NCBI RefSeq assembly: GCF_900100735.1 | Contig: NZ_FNCJ01000007.1 | Location: 280,924-344,923 of the forward strand | Reading direction: 5' to 3' | DNA length: 64,000 nt | DNA from: Paraburkholderia phenazinium | Lineage (GTDB): Bacteria > Pseudomonadota > Gammaproteobacteria > Burkholderiales > Burkholderiaceae | In this document: piece by piece, positions 36,630 to 44,267 of the stretch | Position numbering within the stretch: position 1 is the stretch's first letter | Layout of the letters: each line of letters starts with the position of its first letter | Program-made: the position numbers and the translations under genes | The notes under the pieces: generated by a model | Told to the model about the DNA's origin: nothing | What the model saw: the letters and a program-made list of their open reading frames with translations, nothing else | Databases searched by the model: none

Positions 36630-38255
36630 GTGATCTCGATCCTGCTTCACCTGGCCGGCGGCGTCGCCCTGCTGACCTGGGGACTGCACATGGTGGAGTC
36701 TGGCCTGATGCGCGCATTCGGCGCCACACTCAGGCAGTTCATGGCGAACAGTCTGGGCAACCGCTTCAACGCGTTTTGTGCGGGGCTGACGGTAACGGGT
36801 GCACTCCAGAGCAGCACCGCGACCGGTATGATCGCCACGTCGTTCGCCGCGCGCGGCCTCATGAAGCCCGTTACGGGGCTTGCCGTCATGCTTGGCGCTA
36901 ACGTCGGCTCTACGCTGATTGTTCAGGCGTTTTCGCTCGATCTCAGCTGGATCTCGCCCGCGTGCCTCGTTATCGGCATGGCCCTTTTCGAAAAGGGCAA
37001 AGGCTCGCAAAGCCGCGATCTCGGCCGCGCATCGATTGGCCTCGGACTCATGCTGCTCGCGCTGACGATGCTCGTCGAGACGATGCGCCCGGCGGAGGCC
37101 GCACCGGCGCTGCGGACGGTACTCGACGCGCTGGCTGGCGAGCCCGTGCTGAATGCGGCCATCGCTTGCTTACTGACATGGGCAGCGCATTCGAGCACAC
37201 CGGTCGTGCTGTTCGTGATGTCGCTTGCGAGTTCGCATGCCGCGCCGATGGCCAGCGTGGTGGCGCTGATACTCGGCGCGAATATCGGCAGCGCTCTCAA
37301 TCCGTATTTCGCGGGCGCGAAGGGTGACGACAGCAGCCGAAAACGCCTGCCGGCGGGCAACCTGCTGCTGCGCGGCGGCGTCTGTCTCGGCCTGCTGGCG
37401 ATCACGGGACCCATTGCCAGACTGCTCGACGGCCTGCCCGGAGACCGGGGCCATCTGGTCGCCGATTTCCACACCGGGCTGAACGTCACGATAGCCGTCG
37501 TTTTCATCGGCTTGATCGGACCGGTCGCGACATTGCTCGAACGCCTGATTCCTGACGCCCCCCAGGCAAGCGACCCGGACGCGCCGCGTTACCTCGATCC
37601 ATCGGTGCTGGGTACGCCGTCTGAAGCGCTCGCCTGCGCGACCCGCGAAGTCATGCATATGGGTGACATCGTTGAGGACATGCTTAAACGCAGCATCCCC
37701 GTGATGCTGGCGGACGATCGTGGCTCGGTGGCCGATCTCACGCGGCGGGACGACGCCGTGGATAGGCTGCACGAGGCGATCAAGCTGTATGTCACGGATG
37801 TGACGCGCGAACATTTGAGCGACGTCGACGACCAGCGTGCAACGGCGATCATGACGTTCGTGATCAACCTCGAACACATCGGCGATATCGTGGACAAGAA
37901 CCTGATGGAGCTGGCGCAGAAGAAAATCAAAGGCAAGCTCCGGTTTTCGGCAGAAGGCACGACGGAACTGCTCGCGCTGCACCAGTCGGTGGTCGACAGT
38001 TTTCACCGGGCGCAGACGCTTTTCGTGTCGGGCAATCCGCAGACGGCTGAGCGACTGCTGGAGGACAAACTCGTCGTGCGTCAGTTGGAACGGCGCGCGG
38101 CCGACCAGCATCTGGTCCGTCTGCGCGAGGGCAGGGCAGACAGCCTTTCGTCCAGCTCACTGCATCTGGACGTGCTGCGTGACCTGAAACGGATTCACTC
38201 GCATGTTTGTGCGATTGCGTATCCGCTGTTGCAGCGTGATGCGCTCTGCGCGTGA
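36630..38255 (+). CDS. Na/Pi cotransporter family protein
   Basis: 541 residues from a GTG preceded by GGAG. The first 310 residues are two Na_Pi_cotrans repeats with hydrophobic helices and the paired signatures VTGALQSSTATGMIATSFAA and LTWAAHSSTPVVLFVMSLAS (QSS and HSS motifs of the NptA/YjbB family). The C-terminal 200 residues are a PhoU-like helical domain (EVMHMGDIVEDMLKRSIPVM, EHIGDIVDKNLMELAQKKIK). YjbB-like proteins export or import phosphate. Codon use is G+C-rich, unlike the array genes on both sides. Confidence 0.9.
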   Translation: MISILLHLAGGVALLTWGLHMVESGLMRAFGATLRQFMANSLGNRFNAFCAGLTVTGALQSSTATGMIATSFAARGLMKPVTGLAVMLGANVGSTLIVQAFSLDLSWISPACLVIGMALFEKGKGSQSRDLGRASIGLGLMLLALTMLVETMRPAEAAPALRTVLDALAGEPVLNAAIACLLTWAAHSSTPVVLFVMSLASSHAAPMASVVALILGANIGSALNPYFAGAKGDDSSRKRLPAGNLLLRGGVCLGLLAITGPIARLLDGLPGDRGHLVADFHTGLNVTIAVVFIGLIGPVATLLERLIPDAPQASDPDAPRYLDPSVLGTPSEALACATREVMHMGDIVEDMLKRSIPVMLADDRGSVADLTRRDDAVDRLHEAIKLYVTDVTREHLSDVDDQRATAIMTFVINLEHIGDIVDKNLMELAQKKIKGKLRFSAEGTTELLALHQSVVDSFHRAQTLFVSGNPQTAERLLEDKLVVRQLERRAADQHLVRLREGRADSLSSSSLHLDVLRDLKRIHSHVCAIAYPLLQRDALCA

Positions 38256-38539
38256 ATCCCAGGCGAGGCCAAGTTGCGCTATTACGGGCATCGGTTCCCG
38301 AAGGCGGTCATCAGTTGCGCAGTGCGCTGGCATCCCCGGGTCCCGTAGACCGCATTAAAACTGTCACTTCGCGTGGCTGTGGCGCCCCCATCGTGATGCA
38401 TGCGGCGTGGCGAATTCGAAAGGAGTTTGTCACCAGCCGTGCCGCACAAAGATATCGCTGGTTCAGGTCGGGAAGCGTGGCTGGGCGTCGCGCTACATTA
38501 ACCAGAAACGCTGGTTGACGAAGGTCTCAGTCCGGCCCA
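38256..38539. other. Spacer left of the insertion sequence
   Basis: About 280 bp. A GTG-initiated frame of 88 codons (38252-38518) overlaps the transporter stop but has no protein character. The last bases read TCAGTCCGGCCCA just before the left inverted repeat and may be the left remainder of core element copy 6. Confidence 0.4.
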
Positions 38540-40164
38540 GGGTGTGTGGAAACGCACTCATCGCCTAAACTGAATTAACGCATGGAGACCGGGTGACTCA
38601 TGAAGCGATTCGTTGAAGTCGATGACCGCAAGCAGGTCGCACTACTACCGGAATGCGTCGATGACTACATCGGCCAGGACAACCCAGTCAGGGTCATCGA
38701 TGCCTTCGTCGACGAACTGGACCTGACGGACCTTGGTTTAAACGGTACCACACCGGCGCGCACGGGCCGCCCGTCCTACCACCCAGTCGTGATGCTCAAG
38801 ATCTATATTTACGGGTATCTGAACCGCGTACCCTCCAGCCGGCGTCTTGAACGCGAATGCCAGCGCAATGTCGAACTGATGTGGCTGACAGGACGTCTGG
38901 CGCCAGACTTCAAGACGATCGCCGACTTTCGCCGCGACAACGGCCCGGCCATTCGCAACGTATGCCGTCGTTTTGTCGAACCGTGTCGCGGACTGAAGCT
39001 GCTATCGGGCGACATGGTGGCAATCGACGGCAGCAAGTTCAAGGCTGTGAACAGCCGTGACAGAAACTACACTGCTGGCGAGATCGACAAGCGTCAGCAG
39101 CAGATTGAGGAAAGCGTCCAGCGATATCTCGACATGATCGAAACCGCAGACCGGATCAGTCCGACAGGTTTCGATGTGAAGACAGTGCGCCTGTACGAGA
39201 AGATCGCGCTCTTGCGTCAGCGGATGCGTGAGCTCGAACAGATCAAGAAGCAGTTGAAGAGCGAGCCGGACAAACAACTGTCGCTGACCGACCCGGATTC
39301 CCGCTCCATGACCAGTGGTGGCAAAAGAACCGGCACGGTCGGCTACAACGTTCAGGCCGCGGTGGATACGAAACATCATCTGATCGTCGAACACGACGTG
39401 ACAAATGTCGGAAGCGATCACGGGCAACTCTGCAGGATGGCTGTGTCGGCGAAGAGGGCGATGGGCAAGCCGAAGCTGAAGGTACTGGCTGACCGGGGCT
39501 ACTTTAGCGGTCCGGATATCCGCGCGTGCGAACTGGCAGGGATCAAGGCGTATGTTCCGAAACCACTCACCTCGGCATCAAGGAAGAAAGGGCTCTTTAC
39601 CAAGCGCGACTTCGTCTACGTTGCAAGAAACGATGAGTATCGATGCCCCGCCGGCGAGCGCGCAATTCTTCGATTCATGAGCGTTGAGCATGACATGAAT
39701 CTGCAGGTGTACTGGCCCAGCGCATGCCCGCGTTGCCACCTCAAGGAACGATGTTCGCCCAGCGACTATCGCCGCATCCGACGCTGGGAGCACGAACATA
39801 TACTTGAGGCCATGCAGCGGCGGCTTGACCGCAAACCCGATGCGATGACGATCCGCCGAAGTACTGTCGAGCATGTATTCGGCACGCTAAAACACTGGAT
39901 GGGTGCCACACACTTCCTGACCCGGGCGCTCGGACGAGTGAGCACCGAAATGAGTCTCCAGGTATTGGCGTACAACCTGAAGCGCGTCATGAATATACTT
40001 GGGGTTGCCGGGATGATGAAGGCGATGAGGATGGCTGGAAGCTGAAGCCCTGAGGGGCTTCTCGCGCTCGCGATGTTCGATTAGCGCAAGTTCGACGCAT
40101 CTAACTTGATCAACCCGACCGGCAACCTCGCCCGCGGCGGAAAAAATGGAGTTTCCACACACCC
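38540..40164 (+). mobile_element. IS1182-family insertion sequence
   Basis: An element of about 1.6 kb bounded by GGGTGTGTGGAAAC at 38540 and its inverted copy GTTTCCACACACCC ending at 40164 (14-bp perfect match). The similarity may extend outward as GGCC[C/G]A, but those bases coincide with the host element's CGGCC word, so the exact ends are uncertain. No obvious target duplication. It contains a single transposase gene and seems intact. Confidence 0.8.
38600..40045 (+). CDS. IS1182-family transposase
   Basis: 481 residues, the usual length. The N-terminal InsH-type domain (LPECVDDYIGQDNPVRVIDA, GRPSYHPVVMLKIYIYGYLN) is followed by the catalytic DDE core: Asp in DMVAIDGSKFKAVNS, Asp in VLADRGYFSGPDI and Glu in VEHVFGTLKHWMGATHFLTR. 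A Cys cluster (CPRCHLKERCSPSDYRR) lies between the second and third. The frame is intact, so the element may still be active. Confidence 0.92.
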   Translation: MKRFVEVDDRKQVALLPECVDDYIGQDNPVRVIDAFVDELDLTDLGLNGTTPARTGRPSYHPVVMLKIYIYGYLNRVPSSRRLERECQRNVELMWLTGRLAPDFKTIADFRRDNGPAIRNVCRRFVEPCRGLKLLSGDMVAIDGSKFKAVNSRDRNYTAGEIDKRQQQIEESVQRYLDMIETADRISPTGFDVKTVRLYEKIALLRQRMRELEQIKKQLKSEPDKQLSLTDPDSRSMTSGGKRTGTVGYNVQAAVDTKHHLIVEHDVTNVGSDHGQLCRMAVSAKRAMGKPKLKVLADRGYFSGPDIRACELAGIKAYVPKPLTSASRKKGLFTKRDFVYVARNDEYRCPAGERAILRFMSVEHDMNLQVYWPSACPRCHLKERCSPSDYRRIRRWEHEHILEAMQRRLDRKPDAMTIRRSTVEHVFGTLKHWMGATHFLTRALGRVSTEMSLQVLAYNLKRVMNILGVAGMMKAMRMAGS

Positions 40165-40165
40165 T

Positions 40166-40211
40166 CGGCCAGTTTGAGCCGTTCGACTTCGACTCCCGGA
40201 TCGTCAACAAT
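40166..40211 (+). repeat. Intergenic core element, copy 6 (abuts the IS)
   Basis: CGGCCA at 40166, TTCGAC at 40182 (+16), AACAAT at 40206 (+24). CGGCCA begins two bases after the IS inverted repeat, and the usual upstream word is missing, so the IS appears to have inserted at the left edge of this copy. The next gene starts 200 nt downstream. Confidence 0.75.
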
Positions 40212-40411
40212 TGACCCAAGGTCGCAACAAACAGAGCGCGGATGAAATCGATGACCATCAGAGATACCCGCTGCGTTTTTGATCGATTAGCTTGTCCGGA
40301 TGGAGCTGCGTCACCGTAAATTTCCGGCCTTTCCCGTGCCAAGCGAATCCTCAACACTGCATTCGACGCGAGCCGCAGTGGTCACTGATCCATTGTTCGT
40401 TTACACAAGCC

Positions 40412-40699
40412 ATGAGCACAAACAAGAAATGGTTGATCGCTGTTGTCAAGATTGCTATTGGAGGAATGGCGGTACTGCTTGTCTCTGTGTGGCTTTGGGT
40501 ATCGTCCACATCCGGTAGTGCGCCAACGAATCCCCGTCCTGAGACCGGAAACGTCGTCCCGTTTAATAACCACGGCAAAACTGTCTACGTGACCAGGTGT
40601 GAGGATCGGATTATCGTTTGGTGGCCCGCTGGCTTTGCATTCCTGCTTCTTGTGGGAGTTCGGTCCAAAAAGTGGATCGCGTCAATGGACCGACGCTGA
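40412..40699 (+). CDS. Small orphan membrane protein
   Basis: 95 residues with two hydrophobic helices: AVVKIAIGGMAVLLVSVWLW and VWWPAGFAFLLLVGV, separated by a polar loop (SAPTNPRPETGN and VTRCEDRI). The start MSTNKKWLIA is chosen because it gives an N-in topology; the longer frame upstream looks non-coding. No family recognised. Lower G+C than core genes. Confidence 0.55.
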   Translation: MSTNKKWLIAVVKIAIGGMAVLLVSVWLWVSSTSGSAPTNPRPETGNVVPFNNHGKTVYVTRCEDRIIVWWPAGFAFLLLVGVRSKKWIASMDRR

Positions 40700-40873
40700 T
40701 ATCGACGAGTGCGCATCCCAGGAGGGTGTCGATCGCCGTAGCTTGCTTTGTACGGCTTTGGTCGGCATGAATGGCCGCTTCCGGGTAATCCGTAGGTCCC
40801 CTGTGGGTCGCGCGCTGCCGATCGCAGCCTGGCGCGGTTGAAGCTGCGTATGCCGATTGCATGACACGGCACG

Positions 40874-40919
40874 CGGCCAGGAGCGGACGGTCGACCAATG
40901 GGTCCAAATCGGTGACAAT
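40874..40919 (+). repeat. Intergenic core element, copy 7
   Basis: CGGCCA at 40874, GTCGAC at 40890 (+16), GACAAT at 40914 (+24), GCATGACAC exactly 15 nt upstream at 40859. It ends 34 nt before the GNAT start. An upstream half-repeat AATGGCCGCTTCCGGGTAAT begins at about 40770. Confidence 0.8.
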
Positions 40920-40953
40920 TGGCATCTACTACACGTTCAGTTGATGCCGCACG

Positions 40954-41436
40954 ATGAGTATCACACTACGACCGGATACCTCTGACGCCTGCGCAATTCG
41001 ATTACGCTCGATGTCTGAAGGCGTTGTTGACAGGCAAGCGCTATTCGCGCTCTACAAACTCTCGCTTCACGAACATATCGACCAGACATTCGGTTGGGAC
41101 GAGAACTTCCAGCAAGAGCGATTCAACATGTCCTATCGCGATCCTGATTTCATTTCGGTAACCCTAGGATCGGTAACGGCGGGGTATCTTGCGCTAAAGG
41201 ATGAGATCGAGGAAGTTCATTTGTCGTTGTTGCTTCTGCAACCGGAATATCGCAGTCGCGGGATTGGTCGGCAAGTGATGCAAACGTTGTTGTCTCGCGC
41301 GTCCGAGTCCGGCCGGGCATTGACGCTGTCTTGTTTTTTGTGCAATCAAGGGGCAATGCGGTTCTATCAGAACCTCGGCTTCTGCGTCGCGACAAAAGAT
41401 GAGCACTTTGTGACGTATCGATCTCCCGTATCCTAA
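40954..41436 (+). CDS. GNAT-family N-acetyltransferase
   Basis: 160 residues. The acetyl-CoA-binding motif A is LLLQPEYRSRGIGRQVMQTL (R/Q-x-x-G-x-G/A form RSRGIG), followed by motif B MRFYQNLGF near the C-terminus. The acceptor substrate is unknown. It stands alone between copies 7 and 8 of the core element, with the ATG 34 nt after copy 7. Low-G+C codon use relative to core genes. First of four GNAT genes in this array. Confidence 0.85.
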   Translation: MSITLRPDTSDACAIRLRSMSEGVVDRQALFALYKLSLHEHIDQTFGWDENFQQERFNMSYRDPDFISVTLGSVTAGYLALKDEIEEVHLSLLLLQPEYRSRGIGRQVMQTLLSRASESGRALTLSCFLCNQGAMRFYQNLGFCVATKDEHFVTYRSPVS

Positions 41437-41550
41437 TTGAGCAACCGATGTCCTGGCTTCAGAGAAATTGTCCCGCAGGCCGATTCGCATGCTGTCGACC
41501 ACAGCATTTCAAAGCACGCGCCGCCTGTGTTCATCGCGTGAGACAGCAGC

Positions 41551-41596
41551 CGGCCAAAAAGAGACGTTCGACGGGTTGACCAGAATCGCCGACAAT
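41551..41596 (+). repeat. Intergenic core element, copy 8
   Basis: CGGCCA at 41551, TTCGAC at 41567 (+16), GACAAT at 41591 (+24), GCGTGAGAC exactly 15 nt upstream at 41536. Confidence 0.8.
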
Positions 41597-41659
41597 CCAC
41601 CATCCGGCGATTACCCTCTGCTTGGAGCGGCCCTATGACGACGGGATCGAAGAAAGAAA

Positions 41660-41902
41660 ATGACTACAGATACTGATCGCCTGACTCTTCAAGAGGCATA
41701 TCTTTCGATGTTTGAGTTCATCGTCGAGCTCTACCAGCGAACGAGATCTGACGATCTGGGCGCGATGCTAGGTGATTTAAGCCTGCTTGCAGATGGAACA
41801 ACCGCCGATCCCGCCGCGTGGGGAGACTGGCTTAAGTGCGTCGAGAAGGCCCGTCGCCGCGGGGTTGATGCGAGCTTGGTGATAACTCCACCACCTCTCT
41901 GA
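41660..41902 (+). CDS. Small acidic hypothetical protein
   Basis: 80 residues, helical and acidic: TLQEAYLSMFEFIVELYQRT, then DDLGAMLGDLSLLADG, DPAAWGDWLKCVE. The pattern (MF.F...Y.R...DDLG.MLGDL....G...DPA.W.DW) recurs in small proteins found near contact-dependent toxin loci, so an immunity-like role is possible; I do not assert it. A short frame starting at an ATG at 41635 with GGAG overlaps the leader and may couple translation. Alone between copies 8 and 9. Confidence 0.6.
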   Translation: MTTDTDRLTLQEAYLSMFEFIVELYQRTRSDDLGAMLGDLSLLADGTTADPAAWGDWLKCVEKARRRGVDASLVITPPPL

Positions 41903-41946
41903 CAATGAGCGGGCAATGACAGCGCTCTGGGGCAAACGCCTAATTT

Positions 41947-41992
41947 CGGCCACTTTCGGACGTTCGACGTCGTGGCCTGAATCGTTGACACC
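41947..41992 (+). repeat. Intergenic core element, copy 9
   Basis: CGGCCA at 41947, TTCGAC at 41963 (+16), GACACC at 41987 (+24). The adjoining gene to the right is on the minus strand and ends 33 nt beyond, so this copy does not precede a start codon. Confidence 0.75.
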
Positions 41993-42024
41993 TTCAAGAC
42001 CAAGTTGACTGGATGCGCCGTCCG

Positions 42025-42543
42025 CTACCTTTTCAATAGGGCCGCGTAGTAGTCGGCGATGTTGTCCTCCGTCCCCTTTGTGATCCGATTGAATACTCGT
42101 CCCCATGGCCAGAAGCTGGAACCTGAGGTGGTTCGCAGACCCGGGAATCGGCTTCCGCCAAGGGTGACCATACCCCACTCGCCACCATGATTGCGGCGAT
42201 ACACCTCTCCGACGTAACTTCCGTAGGCTTTCGCAAATGACATGACTTGTTCGTCCGTTGGCTTGGGACTCGTGCTGACGTAGGATGAACTCATTTGCGC
42301 CAAGGCCTTTTCGACATTTGCAATACTCGCGTCCGACCAGTCGAGTTTTATTCCAAACTGTTTCGCGGAGAAGTCGACGGCGTCTAGCGAGTAGGCTTCC
42401 GCAATTTTCTGGATTTTTGGATCAGGAGAAAAGGACTGGTCAGATGGGGTTTCTGCCAGCGCAACTCCACCACGAACGCAAGCCATCAGGGCGATCAGCG
42501 CTAACAGGAAGCGCTTTACGATTGTTTTCAAGAGGATTCCCAC
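42025..42543 (-). CDS. Exported hypothetical protein
   Basis: 172 residues. A signal peptide (FLLALIALMACVRGGVALAE, cleaved near ALA-E) precedes a soluble domain: IAEAYSLDAVDFSAKQFGIK, DASIANVEKALAQM, VMSFAKAYGSYVGEVYRRNH, GGEWGMVTLG. The last segment, GSYVGEVYRRNHGGEW, is reminiscent of small periplasmic DUF families but no exact match is claimed. It is transcribed against the direction of the surrounding core elements, which keep their common orientation. Confidence 0.6.
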   Translation of the reverse strand: MGILLKTIVKRFLLALIALMACVRGGVALAETPSDQSFSPDPKIQKIAEAYSLDAVDFSAKQFGIKLDWSDASIANVEKALAQMSSSYVSTSPKPTDEQVMSFAKAYGSYVGEVYRRNHGGEWGMVTLGGSRFPGLRTTSGSSFWPWGRVFNRITKGTEDNIADYYAALLKR

Positions 42544-43056
42544 TCCAAGACAACTCTGAGTCGCTGCTGCGAGTCAGAGTGTTGAATTTTCGCCTCGACC
42601 GATCTTATACGTCGGAGCAGCCTATAAGCTATGTGAACGGCAGCTTTCGGCAAATCTGAAGGTCCCCTGTGGGTCGAACTGAGCCCGACGCTAGGCGGCC
42701 TGCGGCGGATCGGTGACCGATTCAGAATTGGACCGGGTTCGTCACTCACTACCATATCTGGACCCAGAAATCGCAGCCCTGGTATGCGAGCGCAACGGGA
42801 GCACGACGCAATAACCATCGCCGCTACCACATGAGCGGCTGGTTCGGGTTCCTGAGTGGTTCGCACGGTTATGTTGGACGACTGCTGTCGGCAAATCCGA
42901 AGAGCCTCTGCGAACCGATGTCGTGTGCTGCCACGCGCAGTGTTTCGAAGCACGTGCCGCGTATGCTTTTCGCATGAGGCGCGGCTCGGCCAATTCCAGC
43001 CGTTCGACACGGCGTTCAACGTCGCTAAAAATATAGTCAGACTTAACTCCTTCTTG
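42544..43056. other. Repeat-rich spacer
   Basis: 513 bp. It holds two partial half-repeats related to the array element: one near 42635-42760 (AACGGCAGCTTTCGGCAAAT, GTCCCCTGTGGGTCG, then GGACCGGGTTCGTCAC without the downstream words) and one near 42880-42985 leading into complete copy 10. No coding frame is convincing. Confidence 0.55.
42987..43032 (+). repeat. Intergenic core element, copy 10
   Basis: CGGCCA at 42987, TTCGAC at 43003 (+16), AAAAAT at 43027 (+24; the last word has diverged), GCATGAGGC exactly 15 nt upstream at 42972. The adjoining gene ends 25 nt to the right on the minus strand. Confidence 0.7.
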
Positions 43057-44088
43057 TCACTCACCCTGACGGGTGTCCTTGCGATAGTCAGAAGGACTAC
43101 TGCCGGTCCAGTGCTTGAAGGCGCGGCAAAAACCGGTGGCATCGGAAAAGCCAAGATCAAACGCCAGCACTGCCACGCTCGTGTTCGAGTTCGTCAGCCG
43201 ATCGACCGCGATATCCCGTCGCACCCCGTCTTTCACCTGCTGGAAATGTGTTCCTTCTTCCGCAAATCGGCGATTGAGCGTGCGAACGGAAGTATGCAGC
43301 GCCTGCGCAATGCCCTGAATCGTCAGCGGCTGCGCTATGTTCCGCTCAAGATACTCGCGCGTTTTGGCCACAATGGAGCCATGATGAAATGCGCTGAATG
43401 TCCAGACCCCCGGCGCGCCTTTCAGGAACGCCCATAGCTCGTGTTTCTCGCGTTTGAACAGCTCGGCACAATCCTGGTACGAGAAATGAATGCTCGTTAT
43501 CCCGGCATCAAAGTGCACCGCTCCGGGGAACAGGAATGCATAGTCTTCGACGTGCCTCGGCCTGGCGAAACTGAACTCGGCCCGGTGCAGGATGATCTCC
43601 CTGCCTAGCAGCCATGATGCGATGCCGTGCGCCAGCTTCATCATCAACTCGTGCCCAAGCGGAGTGACCTGCGTATCAGGCGTCCTTTCCACCAGAGCCA
43701 GTCGCACCAGATCGTCCTTCGTCGAAATCTGCAGCCGGTAGTCATCCAGCAGTAAATTCCAGAAACGAACAAACCGATTGAACGCGACCAGCACGGTAGG
43801 CGCATCCAGCAGGCTGAGCATCAGATACTTCAACGTGCCGCCCCGGATCGGCCTGGACCAGAGTCCCAGCATCTCGTCGTCGAGCGTCGCCGCGACCGTC
43901 TTGTACAGCACGACGTATTGCTGGCGTGTGATTCGCGCATCCGGCTGATTCAGAAGCGACTGCGGAATAGCGGCGCTTGCGAGTAGCTGTGCAGCCACGT
44001 CTTCTCCGTGACGGGTGCGAACGGTGCGCAGCATCCCGTGCAGGAAGTGAGCCGAAACGGTGAGAGAACTTTGGCGGGACAGGTTCAT
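43057..44088 (-). CDS. AraC-family regulator with arabinose-binding-like N-terminal domain
   Basis: 343 residues from MNLSRQSSLT; an in-frame ATG seven codons upstream is possible. The N-terminal 200 residues match the Arabinose_bd (PF12625) sensor of OruR/ArgR-like AraC proteins (LLNQPDARITRQQYVVLYKT). The C-terminal 100 residues hold two helix-turn-helix units: IAQALHTSVRTLNRRFAEEG and VAVLAFDLGFSDATGFCRAF, ending WTGSSPSDYRKD. It is divergent from the ketosynthase at 44268 with about 180 bp between, so it probably controls that gene. Confidence 0.87.
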   Translation of the reverse strand: MNLSRQSSLTVSAHFLHGMLRTVRTRHGEDVAAQLLASAAIPQSLLNQPDARITRQQYVVLYKTVAATLDDEMLGLWSRPIRGGTLKYLMLSLLDAPTVLVAFNRFVRFWNLLLDDYRLQISTKDDLVRLALVERTPDTQVTPLGHELMMKLAHGIASWLLGREIILHRAEFSFARPRHVEDYAFLFPGAVHFDAGITSIHFSYQDCAELFKREKHELWAFLKGAPGVWTFSAFHHGSIVAKTREYLERNIAQPLTIQGIAQALHTSVRTLNRRFAEEGTHFQQVKDGVRRDIAVDRLTNSNTSVAVLAFDLGFSDATGFCRAFKHWTGSSPSDYRKDTRQGE

Positions 44089-44267
44089 GATTCGCCTATT
44101 ATGGCGCATTCTGCATATCGATTGGCACGATGCGCCAGCTCTTCACCCGCCCAATGCCTATACTGGCAAGCAATTTCCGCGATTCTTGAAATTTGCGAGC
44201 ATTGCCAGATGGCGCATTACGCCAATCGCTGGCGGCATTTCTTCGTCAGTCAAAAGGGGAGCATCGC

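Noticed and set aside
37170..38111. Minus-strand frame opposite the Na/Pi transporter
   Set aside because: Mirror frame of a clear membrane protein gene; no hydrophobic pattern or known motif.
38252..38518. GTG-initiated 88-codon frame after the Na/Pi gene
   Set aside because: No ribosome-binding site of its own, Arg/Ala/Gly-rich content and no family match; it ends next to the IS.
40241..40318. Short frame beginning MKSMTIRDTR after core element copy 6
   Set aside because: Only 25 codons, no ribosome-binding site and no conserved feature; the next real gene is the membrane protein at 40412.
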